Shown here piece after piece: positions 24,941 through 32,038 of a stretch of 36,571 nucleotides of DNA. Below the pieces are notes generated by a model. The model did no database searches. It had not been told where the DNA came from and worked only from the letters and a program-made list of their open reading frames with translations. This stretch comes from CAZBDU01 sp964490725 (lineage in GTDB: Bacteria > Spirochaetota > Spirochaetia > SZUA-6 > DRHE01). A program made the position numbers and the translations under genes. How positions within the stretch are numbered: the stretch's first letter is position 1; every line of letters begins with the position of its first letter. The DNA lies in contig CAZBDU010000054.1 of NCBI GenBank assembly GCA_964490725.1, forward strand, positions 1-36,571. The letters are read 5' to 3'.

Positions 24941-25753
24941 ATGGCGCCCATCCACACTGACCTCGATGCCCTGGTGCGGGAGCATCGCTCCGTGCGCCGT
25001 TTCCAGACGGGCAGGGAGATTCCCCGGGAGCACGAGCTGCGCATTGTCCGGGCGGCGCAGCGCAGCCCGTCCTCCTGCAACCTGCAGACCTACGCCTTCA
25101 TCTCGGTCAAAGACCCCGAGAAACGCGGGCGCATCGCGGAGCTGTGCGCGCGTCAGCGCTACGTGCGCGAAGCCAGCCTCTTCTACGTGGTCTGCGCCGA
25201 CCTGCACAAGATGGAGGTGGTGTGCCGGAAGGCCGGCTACCGCTACCATCAGGAGCGGTTCCTCGATTCCTTTCTCATGGCCGCCATGGACGCCACCCTG
25301 GCCGCCCAGACGGCGGCATGGGTGGCCGAGTCCCTGGGCTACGGGACCTGCATGATCGGCGGCATCCGCAATCACCCTGAGGAGGTGGTGCGGCTGCTGG
25401 AGCTGCCCCGCAAGGTGATCGCCCTGGTGGGGGTATGCGTGGGCTACCCGGAGAAGATCAATCCCGTCAAGCCGCGCCTGCCCTTGAAGGGGGTCTACTT
25501 CGAGGACCGCTACCAGCCCGCACCGGTGGAGCAGGCCATCGACGAGTATGACGCCCTCATGGCTGAAACCGGCATCTACAGCGGCCGGGAGATGCCGCTG
25601 GAAGAGGTCGTGGAGATCCTGCGGCCCGTGGAGCCCGGCACAGGCTACGGCTGGATAGAGCACTCGGCCAGGCGCATCGCCTCCGGGGATCCCGAGAAGA
25701 CCAGGGAACAGCTCCGGCGGGTGATGGAATCCGCCGGCTTCGGGCTGGAATAG
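24941..25753 (+). CDS. Nitroreductase family NAD(P)H-dependent flavin oxidoreductase
   Basis: A 270-residue FMN enzyme of the NfsA-like branch. The N-terminal FMN-binding segment is REHRSVRRFQTGREIP followed by AAQRSPSSCNLQTYAFISV. The middle has MAAMDATLAAQTAAWVAESLGYGTCMIGGIRNHPEEVVRLLELP and the helix-strand unit VIALVGVCVGYPEKINPVKPRLPL typical of NfsA/FRP enzymes. The C-terminal ~70 residues form the extra cap with Tyr/Arg residues. Natural substrates could be quinones, nitro compounds or flavins. ATG 24941 has no ribosome-binding site, in line with the nearly leaderless promoter. Confidence 0.9.
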   Translation: MAPIHTDLDALVREHRSVRRFQTGREIPREHELRIVRAAQRSPSSCNLQTYAFISVKDPEKRGRIAELCARQRYVREASLFYVVCADLHKMEVVCRKAGYRYHQERFLDSFLMAAMDATLAAQTAAWVAESLGYGTCMIGGIRNHPEEVVRLLELPRKVIALVGVCVGYPEKINPVKPRLPLKGVYFEDRYQPAPVEQAIDEYDALMAETGIYSGREMPLEEVVEILRPVEPGTGYGWIEHSARRIASGDPEKTREQLRRVMESAGFGLE

Positions 25754-25888
25754 GCCGGGCTGCGGGGCTGCCCGTGGGGAAACGCCTCGTGCCCTGATGC
25801 TCCATCCCTCCCGGAGAATCTTTTTTGTATCCTTCCCCCTCCCGGCCTGAGTATATTGCCGGTGGGTCGATTTTCGCAGGAGGGAAAC

Positions 25889-26839
25889 ATGACGATGGAG
25901 AAACAGAAGTTGCCCCAGCTACCGCCGCGTCGGGAGCGCGGCCGGATACTGGCGGTGCTGGCGCTGGTTATGGCCACGGCCGCGGGAGCGGCGGTGCCGG
26001 CGGGTGCCGCAGAGCCGGCCCTGGTGGATGCCTTCGTTCCTGCGGGGCAGGCCCCGATTGTGCAGGTCATTCCGCGGGCGGAGCTGGGTTTCCTGGCGGT
26101 CCTTTCCCACGTCTACCGGGTGGGCGCCGGCGGCACGCAGTTCAACTTCGTGACCCAGGGCGGGCAAGACGTCCTCTTCCCCTATCACCGCTACACGGCG
26201 GAGGCGGTGATCGCCAGCCGTCACCGGGTCATCTTCCTCTACCAGCCGCTGACCATCAACACCCGCACGGTGGCCGGCCGCAATGGCACCAGCACGGGGC
26301 CGATCGTGGTCGACGACGCCGCCTTTCCCGTGGGGACGCCCATCGACGCGACCTACGGCTTCGATTTCTGGCGGCTGAGCTACCTCTTCGACTTTGCCCG
26401 CAGTCCTGCCACGATCCTGGGCGCCGGGGTCAGCCTGCAGATCCGCAACGCCTCGATCGTCTTCACCTCCGTGGGCTTGAGCCCCGCGCAGCGGGCGGTG
26501 CAGCAGAACATCGGCCCGGTGCCCATTCTCAAGGTGCGTGCGGCTCACTGGTTCTCGCCCTTCTTCGGCCTGGACTTCGAGGCGGACGGCTTCTACGCCT
26601 CCAGCGCCATCTTCAACGGAGCCACGCAGCCCTTCGAAGGCTGGATCTGGGACGCCGCCCTCAGCGCCAGGACCCACTTCGCCCCGCACGCCACGGCCTT
26701 TCTCTCGGTTCGCACCATCGGAGGAGGCGCCAACGGCTCGGACGCCTACGGCTACGAGTCGGCCACCACCGGAGTGAACCCCGAGACCTACAACGCCCTG
26801 GCCACCATGGCGGTGACCCTGGGGCTGTCACTGGAGTGA
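25889..26839 (+). CDS. Predicted outer-membrane beta-barrel protein of unknown function
   Basis: A 316-residue protein. ATG 25889-25891 has an AGGAGG site. A basic N-region (PRRERGR) and hydrophobic segment (ILAVLALVMATAAGAAVPAGAA) form a signal peptide. The mature chain has alternating polar/hydrophobic stretches separated by Gly/Asn/Ser turns (AELGFLAVLSHVYRVG, QFNFVTQGGQDVLFPYHRYTAEAVI, RHRVIFLYQPLTI, TYGFDFWRLSYLFDFA), about 10-12 strands. The C-terminus LATMAVTLGLSLE resembles a closing strand but lacks a terminal aromatic. It is probably an outer-membrane or secreted barrel; no motif gives a ligand. A -10-like TATATT lies at 25852-25857 without a good -35. The flavodoxin-like gene follows 63 bases later. 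Confidence 0.7.
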   Translation: MTMEKQKLPQLPPRRERGRILAVLALVMATAAGAAVPAGAAEPALVDAFVPAGQAPIVQVIPRAELGFLAVLSHVYRVGAGGTQFNFVTQGGQDVLFPYHRYTAEAVIASRHRVIFLYQPLTINTRTVAGRNGTSTGPIVVDDAAFPVGTPIDATYGFDFWRLSYLFDFARSPATILGAGVSLQIRNASIVFTSVGLSPAQRAVQQNIGPVPILKVRAAHWFSPFFGLDFEADGFYASSAIFNGATQPFEGWIWDAALSARTHFAPHATAFLSVRTIGGGANGSDAYGYESATTGVNPETYNALATMAVTLGLSLE

Positions 26840-26902
26840 CCCGGGCTTCCGCCGGAACCACCGGGGGGCCCGCCGCGGGACAGAAGAGAAGGTGGTGGTC
26901 CT

Positions 26903-27418
26903 ATGTCGGCTTCGATTCTGGTGACCTATGCCACGAGCCAAGGCTCCACCGCCGAGGTCGCCAGCGCGGTGGCGCAGGCGCTGCGCGAGGGCGGGCTCGA
27001 GGTGGACCTTCAGCCGGTGAGGAACGTGAGCGGGCTGAAGGACTACGGCGCGGTGGTGCTGGGCGCGGCGCTGTACATGTTTCGCCTGCACCGGGGCGCC
27101 CGGAGGTTCCTGTCGCGCCATCACGAGGCGCTCATGAAGCGCCCGCTGGCGGTCTTTGCTCTGGGGCCGTTTCATGACGAGGAGAAGGAGTGGCAGGGAG
27201 CGCGGGAACAGCTCGCCAGGGAGCTGGCCAGGTTCCCCCGGCTCGGACCGGTGGCGAGCCAGGTATTCGGCGGCAGGTTCGACCCTGCGACGCTGCGCCT
27301 GCCCTGGAGGCTGCTCCCGGCTCTGAAGCGCCTTCCGGCAAGCGACATTCGCGACTGGACGGCGATCCACACCTGGGCGGCGGAGCTGCCTGCGAGGCTC
27401 CAGGGGACATCCGCCTAG
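26903..27418 (+). CDS. Flavodoxin-like protein (HemG-type fold)
   Basis: A 171-residue cytoplasmic protein of the long-flavodoxin/HemG-like group. The FMN phosphate-binding loop is LVTYATSQGSTAEVASAVAQAL (S/T-x-x-G-S/T-T), followed by DYGAVVLGAALYMFRLHRGARRFLSRH. This resembles menaquinone-dependent protoporphyrinogen oxidase (HemG), which also has a KRPLAVFALGP-like segment. Haem genes are not adjacent, so a general redox role is equally possible. ATG 26903 is preceded by AGAGAAGGTGGTGG. It follows the barrel-protein gene and precedes the Lnt fusion, but the 198 bases before the latter contain a separate sigma-54 promoter. Confidence 0.8.
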   Translation: MSASILVTYATSQGSTAEVASAVAQALREGGLEVDLQPVRNVSGLKDYGAVVLGAALYMFRLHRGARRFLSRHHEALMKRPLAVFALGPFHDEEKEWQGAREQLARELARFPRLGPVASQVFGGRFDPATLRLPWRLLPALKRLPASDIRDWTAIHTWAAELPARLQGTSA

Positions 27419-27489
27419 GGGCGCCTCCGCGCCGGGACTTCCCCCCGGACCCGCATCAGCTTCCGTCCGCCTCCGCCGTGCCTGCGGCC

Positions 27490-27532
27490 GGAGGTTAACG
27501 GCGGGAGCGACCCGTCCCTCGCCGATAACTCC
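27490..27532. promoter_or_regulatory. Imperfect dyad upstream of the sigma-54 promoter (enhancer candidate)
   Basis: GGAGGTTAACGGCG (27490-27503) and CGCCGATAACTCC (27520-27532) form an imperfect inverted repeat (GGAG-TTA-CGGCG core). It is centred about 82 bases before the predicted start site, a normal distance for a sigma-54 activator. No activator gene is in the window. Confidence 0.45.
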
Positions 27533-27565
27533 TTACTGCGCTGATAGTTGTACCATCCCCATCGA

Positions 27566-27582
27566 TTGGCACGACCCTTGCG
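27566..27582 (+). promoter_or_regulatory. Sigma-54 (RpoN) promoter of the Lnt fusion gene
   Basis: TTGGCACGACCCTTGCG matches the consensus TGGCACG-N4-TTGC in full. GG is at 27568-27569 and GC at 27580-27581 with exactly ten bases between. The predicted start is near 27593, giving a 24-base leader with a GAGGAGG site before ATG 27617. Confidence 0.8.
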
Positions 27583-27616
27583 AAGCGTGTCCAGCCGCTC
27601 TACGAGGAGGTGCATC

Positions 27617-30475
27617 ATGGGGAACCTGTATTCTCCGGGCAGAAACGGCCGGCCCGAAACCCGCGTCCGGCTGAGGGTCTTCGGACTGGCGGCGCTCCTG
27701 GTGGCCATGGCGGAGCTGGCGTTGTGCTTCGTGGGACCCATGGCGTTCGTCCGCAAGCCCACCCTGATGCTGTTTCCGCCCCACTCCTGGAACCTCTCGG
27801 AAGAGGAAGTGGCCAGGACGGCCGACTTCATCGAACGGAAGCTGGCGCTCACCAATTCCTACTCCATCGTCAGCCGCCGGTTCATCGAAGAGTACTTCAT
27901 GAGAACCGACCCCGGGTTCGACCGTTCCCGGCTGAAGCCCATGGACTACAACGACGCCCAGCGGATCGCCCAGGAGCTGGACCTGCAGCGTTTCGCCACG
28001 GCCTGGGTCTACGCGAGCCAGGACGCCTGCGAGCTCACGGTGTGGGTCCGCTATACCGGGGACGCGAGCATCCTGCGCACGGGGCACTTCGTGGCCCCGG
28101 ACCTGGAAAGCCTCCTGCAGGGAAAAGGCGCCGGCGGCGCCCCGATAGACTTCAAGGAAAGCCTGGCCGTGGAGACCCCGGGGGTGGGGTTCACGGACTA
28201 CCTGGTGCTGGCGCTCCTGCTCCTGCAGGCGGCCATCGGTGTTCTGGCCCTGTCCGGCCGTGAGCCGGGGTTCCTGGTGGAGATCGTCTGGGCTCCCGCT
28301 CTGATTTTGTTCCTCTTCGCCTACATCTACGCCTTGAGCGCCAACATGGACTACGTGCAACGCTACATCGCCACCAGCGGGCAGCTGCGCCTGGCCGCGA
28401 GCACCGCCTCCGAGCAGCTGCACGCCCTGTTGCGCTACGCTCCGCTGCTGGCGATCGACGCCGCCTACTACGTCTGGTACACCCTGCGGCGCGGCCGCAC
28501 CGGCGCCCCCAGACGCAGCCGGGACCTGCTGCACCGCGTGGTGAGTGCCTGGGCGCTCCCCTGGGTGGCGGTGTCCGCCGCCCTGTTCGGCTTTGCCTTC
28601 CCCTCGGCAATCAGCCTGGACGGCATCGGCCCGCTGGCGTGGTTCAGCCTGGTGCCGCTGTTCCTGGTCCTCCTGACGGCCCGTCCCGGCGCCGGGGTCT
28701 TCTACGGCGTAGTCTTCGGGGCCCTGCAGGCGCTGATCGTCAACTACTGGCACGGCACCTACGACTACGTGTCTCTGCACCTGATCATGATTGCCCTGGT
28801 GGTGGAGTACCTGCTGTTCATGATCGTTTTGGTGGGGGTTATCAGGCTGAGCGGGAAGTGGGGCTTTCTGGCGGCGGCGGCCCTCTGGACCCTCTTCGAC
28901 TACCTGCGCTCGGTGGGGCTGCTGGCCTACCCGTGGGGGCTGATCGGCACCACCCAGTACCGGCTGCTGCCCCTGATCCAGATGGCCTCCATCGGCGGCG
29001 TTTGGGCCGTGGACTTCATCGTCATCCTGGCAAGCGCCGCGCTGGCCTGGACGCTCGCCGGCCCGGCCTTGGGCTGGCGCTGGCTCGGCGGCGTGACCCG
29101 CCCACGGCCCGGCGCGCGGCTTCGGCGGCCCGGCGCGCGGCTTCGGTGGCCCGGCGCGCGCTTCTTCCCGGCCTGGGCCTGCGGGGCGTTCCTGGGCGTC
29201 TGCCTGATCTGGGGAACCGTGATTCTGCACTCCGTGCGCTCCAGGGTGTACGCGCCCGGGACGCCCACCGCCACGGTGGTGCTCCTCCAGCAGAACACCG
29301 ACCCGCGCAAGCACGAGTACCGGGAGAACACCGAGACGCTGATGGAGCTGACCGACAGGGCGCTGGCCACGCTTGCCAGCACCCCGGACCTGGTGGCCTG
29401 GCCGGAAGGCGGCCTGAGGCTGGACATCCGCTACTGGAGGCAGCCTGAGAACCGCGACTCCTACTGGGGTCGCTTCACCCAGGAGTTCCTTGACTACCAG
29501 CGGGGTCTGGGCACCTGGCTGGTCAGCGGCACCCAGGACCACGAGCTGATCGCGGACGCCGAAGGACAGAGCGTGACCCGCTACTTCAATTCCTCGGTTC
29601 TCCTGGACGCGGACGGCTCCATCAACGGTTTCTACCACAAGATCAGGCTGGTACCTTTTTCCGAGTATTTCCCTTTGGACAGGGAGAAGTTCGCCGGACT
29701 GTACTCCCTGCTGGACAAGTACGGCATCTCGAACTGGGGTGTGGGGAAGGAACGCCGGGTGTACCAGCATGCCCGGATGCGCTTCTTCACCCCGATCTGC
29801 TTCGAGGACGCGTTCTCCGATCACGTGCGGCGCTTCGTGCTGCAGGGCGCGGACCTGATCCTCAACATGAGCAATGACTACTGGTCCCTCTCGCCGGTGG
29901 AGGGACGCCAGCATGGGCTGCTGGCGTTGTTCCGCGCGGTGGAGAACCACCGCCCTCTCCTGCGCGCCACCTGCTCCGGATACACCGTCTACATCGACGC
30001 AGCCGGCCGCATCCAGCCGGGCTCGCCGGAGCCCTACACGGAAGGATACACCGTGGCCCGCGTCCCCCTCCCGGAGCGGCGGCTTACGCTCTACACCCGC
30101 TGGGGAGACTGGTTTCCCGCGGTGTGCGCCCTCCTGGCGGCAGCGCCGGCGGCGGGGGGGCTCTTCCTGATCCTCCGGCGTTCCCAGCGCCGGCGCCCCG
30201 CCGGGGCGCACGGCAAGGGATGGCTTCGTTTGCGCAAGACCGCCCCGGAGCAGTACACTTCATGGCAGGGGTCCGCCTCCCGGGGAGCCCCGACATCCGA
30301 ATCAGAAGGAGACGGTCATGGAGAGACACCTGGCGGCGCTGCTGGCGGCAGTGGCGATTCTGCTCGTTGCCCTGGCGCCCGCGGCCCTGGGGCAGGGCAC
30401 TCTGAAGAAGACCGGCGGCGCCTCGGTCCTGGACGGCAGAATCAGAACGGAAGAGTACACCTGGAACGCCTCTGA
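27617..30475 (+). CDS. Apolipoprotein N-acyltransferase-like protein with N-terminal periplasmic domain fusion
   Basis: A 952-residue fusion, nearly twice the usual Lnt length. Residues 20-42 are a membrane anchor. Residues ~48-165 form an alpha/beta domain resembling the FlgO/LpoB/TolB-N fold (LMLFPPHSWNLSEEEVARTADFIERKL, YSIVSRRFIEEYF, AQRIAQELDLQRFATAWVYAS). Two more helices follow. Residues ~310-540 are the Lnt membrane part (LLAYPWGLIGTTQYRLLPLIQMASIGGVWAVDF). Residues ~550-790 are the carbon-nitrogen hydrolase domain with the Glu-Lys-Cys triad: Glu597 in AWPEGGL, Lys675 in YHKIRLVPFSEYFP and Cys728 in TPICFED. Lnt adds the third acyl chain to lipoproteins. The WPEGG (not WPES/T) variant may alter specificity. 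After ~residue 870 the frame runs on for about 80 unusual residues across the start of the DOMON gene, a 158-base overlap, so the real C-terminus is in doubt. Start: ATG with GAGGAGG. Confidence 0.85.
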   Translation: MGNLYSPGRNGRPETRVRLRVFGLAALLVAMAELALCFVGPMAFVRKPTLMLFPPHSWNLSEEEVARTADFIERKLALTNSYSIVSRRFIEEYFMRTDPGFDRSRLKPMDYNDAQRIAQELDLQRFATAWVYASQDACELTVWVRYTGDASILRTGHFVAPDLESLLQGKGAGGAPIDFKESLAVETPGVGFTDYLVLALLLLQAAIGVLALSGREPGFLVEIVWAPALILFLFAYIYALSANMDYVQRYIATSGQLRLAASTASEQLHALLRYAPLLAIDAAYYVWYTLRRGRTGAPRRSRDLLHRVVSAWALPWVAVSAALFGFAFPSAISLDGIGPLAWFSLVPLFLVLLTARPGAGVFYGVVFGALQALIVNYWHGTYDYVSLHLIMIALVVEYLLFMIVLVGVIRLSGKWGFLAAAALWTLFDYLRSVGLLAYPWGLIGTTQYRLLPLIQMASIGGVWAVDFIVILASAALAWTLAGPALGWRWLGGVTRPRPGARLRRPGARLRWPGARFFPAWACGAFLGVCLIWGTVILHSVRSRVYAPGTPTATVVLLQQNTDPRKHEYRENTETLMELTDRALATLASTPDLVAWPEGGLRLDIRYWRQPENRDSYWGRFTQEFLDYQRGLGTWLVSGTQDHELIADAEGQSVTRYFNSSVLLDADGSINGFYHKIRLVPFSEYFPLDREKFAGLYSLLDKYGISNWGVGKERRVYQHARMRFFTPICFEDAFSDHVRRFVLQGADLILNMSNDYWSLSPVEGRQHGLLALFRAVENHRPLLRATCSGYTVYIDAAGRIQPGSPEPYTEGYTVARVPLPERRLTLYTRWGDWFPAVCALLAAAPAAGGLFLILRRSQRRRPAGAHGKGWLRLRKTAPEQYTSWQGSASRGAPTSESEGDGHGETPGGAAGGSGDSARCPGARGPGAGHSEEDRRRLGPGRQNQNGRVHLERL
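29106..29164. repeat. 21-bp in-frame tandem repeat inside the Lnt fusion gene
   Basis: Units GGCCCGGCGCGCGGCTTC plus GGC/GGT start at 29106 and 29127, with a third partial copy from 29148. They encode RPGARLR-type heptads (residues ~497-516) in the cytoplasmic loop before the last membrane helix. This is probably slippage-prone and variable. Confidence 0.75.
30230..30259 (+). promoter_or_regulatory. Weak candidate promoter of the DOMON gene
   Basis: TTGCGC (30230-30235), an 18-base spacer and TACACT (30254-30259), inside the 3' end of the Lnt frame. It would give a leader of about 50 bases. Confidence 0.3.
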
Positions 30476-30875
30476 CGGCAGCGGCGACTACCTGCTGCAC
30501 TTGCGCTGGAGCGCAGACAAGTTCTGCATTGGCGCCCAGGCCAGAACCGGCGGCTGGGTTGCCGTGGGCGTGGGCTCGCCGTACATGCAGGGAGCCAGCA
30601 TCATGATCGGCTTCGTGGATGGAAGTGGCAACGTGAGCTTTCGCGACGACCTGGGACGCGGCCATTCTCACCTGCCCGCCGGCTCCTTCACCACCATCGG
30701 GCACGCCCTTTCGGAGGCGGGCGGATGGACGACCATGGAGGTGCAGCTCGATCCGGCCCAATTCATCTCTTCCGGACAGAACACCCTGGACATGATCCTG
30801 GCATACGGGCCCTCCGACTCGTTCATTCAGTATCACAGCATGCGCATCGCGGCCGAGATAACGCTGGAGAACTGA
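30318..30875 (+). CDS. Secreted DOMON domain protein
   Basis: A 185-residue protein with a clear signal peptide (MERHLAALLAAVAILLVALAPAALG, cleavage near QGTLKK). One DOMON (dopamine beta-monooxygenase N-terminal) domain follows: YLLHLRWSADKFCIGAQARTGGWVAVGVGSPYMQGASIMIGFVDGSG, then a HSH motif (GRGHSHLPAGSF) and WTTMEVQLDPAQF. DOMON domains bind haem or sugars; one Met and several His could ligate haem, but which is not certain. ATG 30318 has an AGAAGGAGAC site eight bases upstream. It overlaps the open 3' end of the Lnt fusion by 158 bases in another frame, so it may be co-transcribed from the sigma-54 promoter. There is no transmembrane anchor. Confidence 0.85.
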   Translation: MERHLAALLAAVAILLVALAPAALGQGTLKKTGGASVLDGRIRTEEYTWNASDGSGDYLLHLRWSADKFCIGAQARTGGWVAVGVGSPYMQGASIMIGFVDGSGNVSFRDDLGRGHSHLPAGSFTTIGHALSEAGGWTTMEVQLDPAQFISSGQNTLDMILAYGPSDSFIQYHSMRIAAEITLEN

Positions 30876-30880
30876 ACGGG

Positions 30881-30957
30881 CGCCCGGCTTTCCGGCCGGG
30901 CGTCCCTCGCGCCGGCAGCCGGCTGCTGAGCGCCCGGGGGGGCCCCCGGCCGCTCAG
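30881..30957. terminator. Two hairpins between convergent DOMON and EamA genes
   Basis: The first is CGCCCGG (30881-30887) with CCGGGCG (30896-30902). The second is stronger: CTGAGCG-C-CCGGGGG (30926-30940), a two-base turn, CCCCCGG-C-CGCTCAG (30943-30957), a 14-bp stem with one C-C mismatch that covers the EamA stop. There is no long T-run, but both probably insulate the two convergent genes. Confidence 0.5.
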
Positions 30958-31910
30958 CTGCGGTGCACCAGGTACACCCCCACCGCCACCAGGGCCGCGC
31001 CGAACACCAGACCTCCAGTGATCTTTTCGCCCAGAAGCAGGTAGCTGAAGGCCACTCCCCACAGCGGAGTGGTGAAGAACAGCACCGACAGACGGCTGGG
31101 GGAGTAGCGCTTCAGCAGCTCCGCCCAGGCCAGGAAGCAGAAGGTGGCCACCACCAGCGCCTGGTAGAGCACCCCTGCCAGCCCCGCGGCGGTGAGCCCC
31201 CCGGGGCCGCCGCGCTCCAGCAACGCGCTGCAGAGGAGGAAAAGGGGCGCTCCCACGAGCATCTCGTAGAATACCAGGCGGGCAGGCGGGGTGCGCTGGG
31301 CCAGCCGGTTGATCAACACCACCAGCAGGGCCAGCAGCACCCCGCTGGCCAGGCTCAGGGCGTCCCCGACCGGGTCGCCGCCCCCCCCGGACAGGCTCTC
31401 CCAAAACACCGCCACGATGCCTGCCAGCGCCACCCCCAGCCCCGCGGCCTTGAGGCGGCTGAGCCGGTCCCCGGGGATCATGAAGTGGGCCAGCACGCCG
31501 ACGAACACCGGGTAGCTGTTGACCAGGACCGCGGCCCGTCCGGCCCGCGTGAGCGCGGTGCCCCAGTTGATGCACGCTATCTGCACGAAGAACAGCAGGC
31601 CGAAGGGCAGGAGCCTCACCAGCTCCCCCCGCGCCGGGGCGAGGGAGATCCCCCGCAGCGCCGCCCAGGCTGCAATCAGCGGCAGCGCCAGGCCGAAGCG
31701 CAGCCCTGCCAGGGCGAAGGGCGGCAGGCTGGCCAGGGAGACCTTGATGGCCACCACGTTTCCGCCCCACAGCGCCGCCAGCAGCAGCACGAAGAGGACG
31801 ATGCGTGTGGAGGGGCTGCGCGGAGCGGCCGGCGAAGTCACGGAGAGCATTCTGGCCGGTCGCGGCCGGCGGATCAAGGGCGCGGCGGCCGGCACGGGCC
31901 GTTCCCTCAT
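30954..31910 (-). CDS. EamA/DMT-family transporter
   Basis: A 318-residue inner-membrane protein with about ten hydrophobic helices in two EamA repeats. The first repeat opens IVLFVLLLAALWGGNVVAIKVSLASLPPFALAGLRFGLALPLIAAW. The second is LARLASGV-like in sequence order with GDALSLASGVLLALLVVLINRLAQRTPPARLVFYEM, and closes LSVLFFTTPLWGVAFSYLLLGEKITGGLVFGAALVAVGVYLVHRS, the classic second-repeat end. The family exports or exchanges small metabolites; the substrate is unknown. Start: ATG 31908-31910 with AAGGG upstream, which gives a 33-residue basic N-extension. ATG 31850 would give a more usual N-terminus. It is divergent from the flavodiiron gene, whose regulatory site lies 15 bases upstream of this start. 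Confidence 0.85.
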   Translation of the reverse strand: MRERPVPAAAPLIRRPRPARMLSVTSPAAPRSPSTRIVLFVLLLAALWGGNVVAIKVSLASLPPFALAGLRFGLALPLIAAWAALRGISLAPARGELVRLLPFGLLFFVQIACINWGTALTRAGRAAVLVNSYPVFVGVLAHFMIPGDRLSRLKAAGLGVALAGIVAVFWESLSGGGGDPVGDALSLASGVLLALLVVLINRLAQRTPPARLVFYEMLVGAPLFLLCSALLERGGPGGLTAAGLAGVLYQALVVATFCFLAWAELLKRYSPSRLSVLFFTTPLWGVAFSYLLLGEKITGGLVFGAALVAVGVYLVHRS

Positions 31911-31924
31911 TTTCTGGCCCTTCT

Positions 31925-31938
31925 TTGACCTGGATCAT
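31925..31938. promoter_or_regulatory. Fnr/Dnr-type regulator site before the flavodiiron gene
   Basis: TTGAC-CTGG-ATCAT matches the Crp/Fnr-family consensus TTGAT-N4-ATCAA at 8 of 10 positions. Its centre (31931.5) is 41.5 bases before the start predicted from the -10 at 31961-31966, the exact position for class II activation. Confidence 0.6.
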
Positions 31939-31960
31939 GCACGCGTTCGCTGGCGGCCTC

Positions 31961-31966
31961 TATCAT
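31961..31966 (+). promoter_or_regulatory. -10 element of the flavodiiron gene
   Basis: TATCAT with no recognisable -35 at the proper distance, as expected for an activator-dependent promoter. +1 is predicted near 31973. The leader to ATG 32039 is about 66 bases and ends with GGGAGGACCAAG. Confidence 0.5.
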
Positions 31967-32038
31967 TGAAGATGGAGGCCGCGGGGACCGGCAGCGCCGC
32001 TCCCCGGCCGGCAACAATCAATACCCGGGAGGACCAAG

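Noticed and set aside
23498..25663. Long minus-strand frame spanning both GGDEF genes and the nitroreductase.
   Set aside because: It crosses several real genes in the wrong frame and lacks recognisable domains.
25800..25830. Intrinsic terminator after the nitroreductase (T-run at 25821-25826).
   Set aside because: The T-run is good, but only a four-base stem (CTCC/GGAG) precedes it, too weak to call.
27533..30211. Long minus-strand open frame opposite the Lnt fusion.
   Set aside because: The same antisense effect. Lnt motifs, the sigma-54 promoter and the ribosome-binding site all support the plus strand.
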